A DNA stretch of 55,732 nt. Source: Bacteroidaceae bacterium (GTDB taxonomy: Bacteria > Bacteroidota > Bacteroidia > Bacteroidales > Bacteroidaceae). Positions 53,152-55,732 of the stretch are shown one piece after another. The notes under the pieces are model-generated. The model was not told where the DNA came from. It ran no database searches and was given only the letters and a program-made list of their open reading frames with translations. The translations under genes were made by a program, and so were the position numbers. The stretch spans positions 1-55,732 of the forward strand of contig JAGBPB010000034.1 of NCBI GenBank assembly GCA_017633615.1, read 5' to 3'. Numbering within the stretch: position 1 is the first letter of the stretch; every line of letters begins with the position of its first letter.

Positions 53152-53333
53152 AAAAAAAACCGCATCGGTGATGTGATGAGAACTCCGGAAAAATAAGTTT
53201 TGAGCGCCCAGCCTCCTTTGTAATCCACCGACCGAAGGTTACCCCGTAAGGGGCGTGGCCCGCCATTGGAAACTGAAGCAATCCCGGTTCTTCGTCTTTA
53301 TTGATGAGTCTCCCGATCTAACCCGGTGCGGTT
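53152..53333 (-). ncRNA. ssrS: 6S-like RNA (Bacteroidales-1 motif)
   Basis: On the minus strand TACCTTCG (53338-53345) would start a transcript at about 53333 with AACCGCACCGG. The 3' end CCGATGCGGTT pairs with that 5' end (10 of 11 positions), and eight T follow (53152-53159) as terminator. This gives a ~182-nt RNA whose ends form a closing stem, as in 6S RNA. Position downstream of rplT, promoter start and terminator end are the published marks of the Bacteroidales-1 RNA, which has been proposed to be the 6S RNA of this order. 6S RNA binds RNA polymerase holoenzyme. The inner fold includes a GGCG/CGCC and a CCCC/GGGG hairpin. An ORF on this strand is not protein-like. Confidence 0.75.
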
Positions 53334-53337
53334 ACTG

Positions 53338-53345
53338 CGAAGGTA
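53338..53345 (-). promoter_or_regulatory. -7-like element TACCTTCG for the 6S-like RNA
   Basis: The minus strand reads TACCTTCG 5 bases before the predicted 5' end. Confidence 0.6.
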
Positions 53346-53349
53346 ATAA

Positions 53350-53384
53350 AAAAAGCGGGAGGATATATCATCCACCCGCTTTTT
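53350..53384. terminator. Terminator after rplT
   Basis: Arms 53350-53364 and 53370-53384 pair (AAAAAGCGGG and GGAT segments with one mismatch). Both strands end in T5. It separates the ribosomal operon from the 6S-like RNA promoter. Confidence 0.85.
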
Positions 53385-53402
53385 AACTTATCGAACCGGT
53401 TT

Positions 53403-53747
53403 TTACTTAACCTTTTTAACGATAGCCTTGAAAGCTTCGGGGTTGTTCATAGCCAGGTCGGCCAGCACCTTGCGGTTGATCTCGATACCTGCCTTATGGA
53501 TGGCACCCATGAGCTGTGAATAGTTCATGCCCTCCAGACGGGCGGCAGCGTTGATACGCTGGATCCACAGTGCACGGAACTCTCTCTTCTTGTTCTTACG
53601 GTCACGGAATGCATAAGTCAGACCCTTCTCCCAAGTATTCTTGGCAACGGTCCAGACGTTCTTTCTTGCACCAAAGTAACCTCTGGTAAGACCTAAAATT
53701 TTCTTTCTCTTTGCTCTTGAAGCAACGTGATTTACTGATCTCGGCAT
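53403..53747 (-). CDS. rplT: 50S ribosomal protein L20
   Basis: The 114-residue protein is a typical L20: [19 protein letters not shown], ending in a globular domain around [17 protein letters not shown]. It binds 23S rRNA early in assembly and in many bacteria represses its own operon. It is the last gene of thrS-infC-rpmI-rplT, 93 bases after rpmI. Confidence 0.98.
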   Translation of the reverse strand: MPRSVNHVASRAKRKKILGLTRGYFGARKNVWTVAKNTWEKGLTYAFRDRKNKKREFRALWIQRINAAARLEGMNYSQLMGAIHKAGIEINRKVLADLAMNNPEAFKAIVKKVK

Positions 53748-53840
53748 AGTTTTTTGTTTTTTGAATGTCAGCGCCCATCAAAACAGGACTTAAAGGCTGA
53801 CAAGTCGGTTAATTTTCTTTTGACTGATCTCTTAATCGGG

Positions 53841-54038
53841 TTATCTCATGCAAAGCAGTTCCTTGACCATCTTTACGTTGGCCTGGTCCAGCAGAGTGAA
53901 GTGATCCAGATTTCTTTTACGCTTCTTAGTCTTCTTGGTCAGAATGTGACTGTGGTAAGCGTGTTTTCTCTTGATTTTGCCCGATCCGGTAAGAGCGAAT
54001 CTTTTTTTGGAACCGGAATTAGTCTTTGATTTCAACAT
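53841..54038 (-). CDS. rpmI: 50S ribosomal protein L35
   Basis: The 65-residue basic protein is L35: [20 protein letters not shown], ending VKELLCMR. The N-terminus reads MLKSKTN where MPKMKTN is usual. It sits between infC and rplT; the 64-base gap to infC shows no separate -7 element. Confidence 0.97.
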   Translation of the reverse strand: MLKSKTNSGSKKRFALTGSGKIKRKHAYHSHILTKKTKKRKRNLDHFTLLDQANVKMVKELLCMR

Positions 54039-54102
54039 TGTTATTAATAGTTTTGTTTGTTATTTATTACCGTAAGCACCATGCCGGGGCTTAACGGTCT
54101 GT

Positions 54103-54675
54103 TTATTCATTATTCTCTTCCTGTTTAGGGGCATCGGCCTTCTTGGGTGCTCCACCCTTCTTGGGCGATATGAATATCGTCATGCGTTTGCCCTCCAGAA
54201 TGGGTGCCTGCTCCTGCTTTCCATACTCTTCAAGGTCTTTTGCAAAACGGGCCAGGATATTCTCGCCCTGCTCCTTGAACAGTATTGAACGGCCGCGGAA
54301 GAACACGTATGCCTTAACCTTGTCACCGTTCTGCAGGAAACCTATGGCGTGCTTAAGCTTGAAGTTGTAGTCATGATCATCAGTTTGGGGTCCGAAACGT
54401 ATCTCCTTGACATCAATCTTGACCTGCTTGGCCTTGGCTTCCTTCTGTTTTTTCTTGAGCTGGTAAATGAATTTGGAAAAATCAACAATTCTGCACACCG
54501 GCGGAACCGCATTCGGTGAAATCAGAACCAGATCAAGCTCCATATCGTCTGCAATCTTAAGGGCTTCACGCAGTGAAACCACCTTGGGCTCAAAGCCCTC
54601 ACCGACTATACGGACCTCACGGGCGCGGATTTCGTCGTTAACCTGATACTGATCGCTTAAATTGTCTTTCTTCAT
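54103..54675 (-). CDS. infC: Translation initiation factor IF-3
   Basis: The 190-residue protein has the IF-3 N-domain ([18 protein letters not shown]) and C-domain ([21 protein letters not shown]), followed by a Lys/Pro-rich tail of about 20 residues ([16 protein letters not shown]) beyond the usual end. It begins with ATG, unlike the AUU start of enteric infC. It follows thrS by 22 bases. Confidence 0.97.
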   Translation of the reverse strand: MKKDNLSDQYQVNDEIRAREVRIVGEGFEPKVVSLREALKIADDMELDLVLISPNAVPPVCRIVDFSKFIYQLKKKQKEAKAKQVKIDVKEIRFGPQTDDHDYNFKLKHAIGFLQNGDKVKAYVFFRGRSILFKEQGENILARFAKDLEEYGKQEQAPILEGKRMTIFISPKKGGAPKKADAPKQEENNE

Positions 54676-54697
54676 ATTATTCCAAGCGGGCGCAAAA

Positions 54698-55732
54698 TTA
54701 CCATTTATTTATCATAGAATTAACTTCTTGGGCAATTTTTTCACCAAATTGGTCAATTTTCATGTTTCCAAGGTTCTCAGCACCCTGCTTACGTACGTTA
54801 ACCTCACCGTTTTCAGCCTCCTTCTCGCCTACTACAAGCATGTAAGGAATATGCTTAACCTCATTGTCACGGATCTTACGGCCAATCTTCTCGTTGCGGT
54901 CATCAACGAATCCGCGGATCTCATACTTGTTCTCAAGCAGTTCCTGTACCTTATGGGCATATTCATTAGCCTTCTCGGAGATAGGCAGGATGGCAACCTG
55001 ATCAGGTGTGAGCCAGAGCGGGAACTTACCGGCGGTATGCTCAATAAGCACTGCAACAAAACGCTCCATTGAACCGAACGGTGCACGGTGAATCATAACC
55101 GGACGCTCCTTCTGGTTATCGGATGCTATATATTCAAGCTCAAATCTCTGCGGCAGGTTGTAGTCAACCTGGATAGTACCCAGCTGCCAGCGGCGACCCA
55201 GGGCATCCTTGACCATGAAGTCCAGCTTAGGACCGTAGAATGCGGCCTCACCGTACTCAACGGTAGCCTTCAGGCCCTTCTCTTCACATGCCTCAACAAT
55301 GGCACGCTCAGCCTTCTCCCAAACCTCATCGCTGCCTACATATTTCTCGTGGTCGTTAGGATCACGCAGTGAAATCTGAGCCTCAAAGTTATTGAAATCA
55401 AGAGCCTTGAATATTATCTCGATGATCTCCATCACGCGGATGAACTCACCCTTAACCTGGTCAGGACGGCAGAAGATATGTGCATCATCCTGTGTAAAGC
55501 TGCGTACGCGGGTAAGTCCGTGAAGCTCACCGCTCTGCTCATAACGGTATACGGTACCAAACTCAGCAATGCGCAGAGGCAGGTCGCGGTATGAACGGGG
55601 CTGAGACTTGAATATGCAGCAGTGGTGGGGGCAGTTCATAGGCTTGAGCAGGTAGCACTCACCCTCCTCAGGAGTAGTGATGGGCTGGAAGCTGTCCTTG
55701 CCGTAGTGATCCCAGTGACCTGAGGTTACATA
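54698..55732 (-). CDS. thrS: Threonyl-tRNA synthetase, C-terminal part (5' truncated by window edge)
   Basis: The frame is open to the last base; the visible 344 residues cover most of the class II catalytic core and the anticodon-binding domain. Zinc-site and motif 2 sequences are present ([28 protein letters not shown]), as are the C-terminal motif 3 ([20 protein letters not shown]) and the anticodon domain ([14 protein letters not shown]). It charges tRNA-Thr and heads the thrS-infC-rpmI-rplT operon. Confidence 0.97.
   Translation of the reverse strand, partial: YVTSGHWDHYGKDSFQPITTPEEGECYLLKPMNCPHHCCIFKSQPRSYRDLPLRIAEFGTVYRYEQSGELHGLTRVRSFTQDDAHIFCRPDQVKGEFIRVMEIIEIIFKALDFNNFEAQISLRDPNDHEKYVGSDEVWEKAERAIVEACEEKGLKATVEYGEAAFYGPKLDFMVKDALGRRWQLGTIQVDYNLPQRFELEYIASDNQKERPVMIHRAPFGSMERFVAVLIEHTAGKFPLWLTPDQVAILPISEKANEYAHKVQELLENKYEIRGFVDDRNEKIGRKIRDNEVKHIPYMLVVGEKEAENGEVNVRKQGAENLGNMKIDQFGEKIAQEVNSMINKW

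Noticed and set aside
53066..53281. 71-residue minus-strand open frame downstream of rplT
   Set aside because: It lies within the structured 6S-like RNA and crosses its terminator.

Overview
The window is a stretch of chromosome from a member of the Bacteroidales (Bacteroidaceae/Prevotellaceae-like; the genus cannot be fixed from the sequence). The evidence is a SusC/SusD pair, families largely confined to the Bacteroidota (DUF4293, DUF3078, DUF4301, CHU_C-type C-terminal domain, DUF5112/DUF5113-like kinase), lipoprotein signals, weak ribosome binding sites, and the phylum's TAnnTTTG-type -7 promoter element in front of most transcription units. In several genes that -7 element lies inside the longest ORF and so decides the start codon (yidC, purU, the C_GCAxxG protein, DUF3078, the gene ending at 26528).

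Layout. 1-640 is the end of a GH2 glycosidase facing uvrA; a perfect 34-bp inverted repeat supplies both stop codons. 712-4364: uvrA, translationally coupled behind a secreted protein with a CHU_C/type B sorting-like end. 4467-6982: LysM/periplasmic-binding-like protein and a small beta-barrel. 6983-8623: bamD-rpoZ-DUF4293. 8695-11907: C69 peptidase, C_GCAxxG protein, DUF4878 lipoprotein, YiiX-like enzyme. 11985-14962: uvrB and purU, convergent. 15093-20524: SDR, DUF3078, yidC and a membrane-bound AraC regulator overlapping an S9 peptidase (to 22626). 22717-26115: dsbD, flavin reductase, RluA-type synthase. 26116-26527 has no gene but two tandem promoter-terminator units that look like small RNAs. 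26528-34491: an HTH-less sensor-like membrane protein, an M24 aminopeptidase P and the SusC/SusD pair. 34580-37066: LysR regulator and divergent SLC13 transporter. 37067-37420: tandem repeats, a four-way-junction palindrome and tRNA-Arg(TCT). 37463-43856: an apparent signalling operon (secreted protein, giant double histidine kinase, response regulator, membrane protein). 43907-46676: trmO, DUF1573, DUF4301. 46677-46938: a second palindrome, tRNA-Gly(CCC) and a duplicated tRNA 3' half. 46939-53073: GH51 arabinofuranosidase, mltG, and a large GH10 xylanase. 53152-53333: a 6S-like RNA (Bacteroidales-1 motif) downstream of rplT. 53403-55732: thrS-infC-rpmI-rplT, with thrS cut by the window edge.

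How it fits together. Most genes are core cell biology: nucleotide excision repair (uvrA, uvrB), envelope biogenesis (bamD, yidC, dsbD, mltG), translation (thrS, infC, rpmI, rplT, trmO, two tRNAs), one-carbon metabolism (purU). The accessory layer is plant-glycan use: xylanase, arabinofuranosidase, a GH2 enzyme and a SusCD importer, though these are scattered rather than in one compact locus. The most unusual parts are the 1385-residue kinase, whose two kinase modules carry complementary defects, the structured repeats next to both tRNA genes, and the orphan small transcripts.
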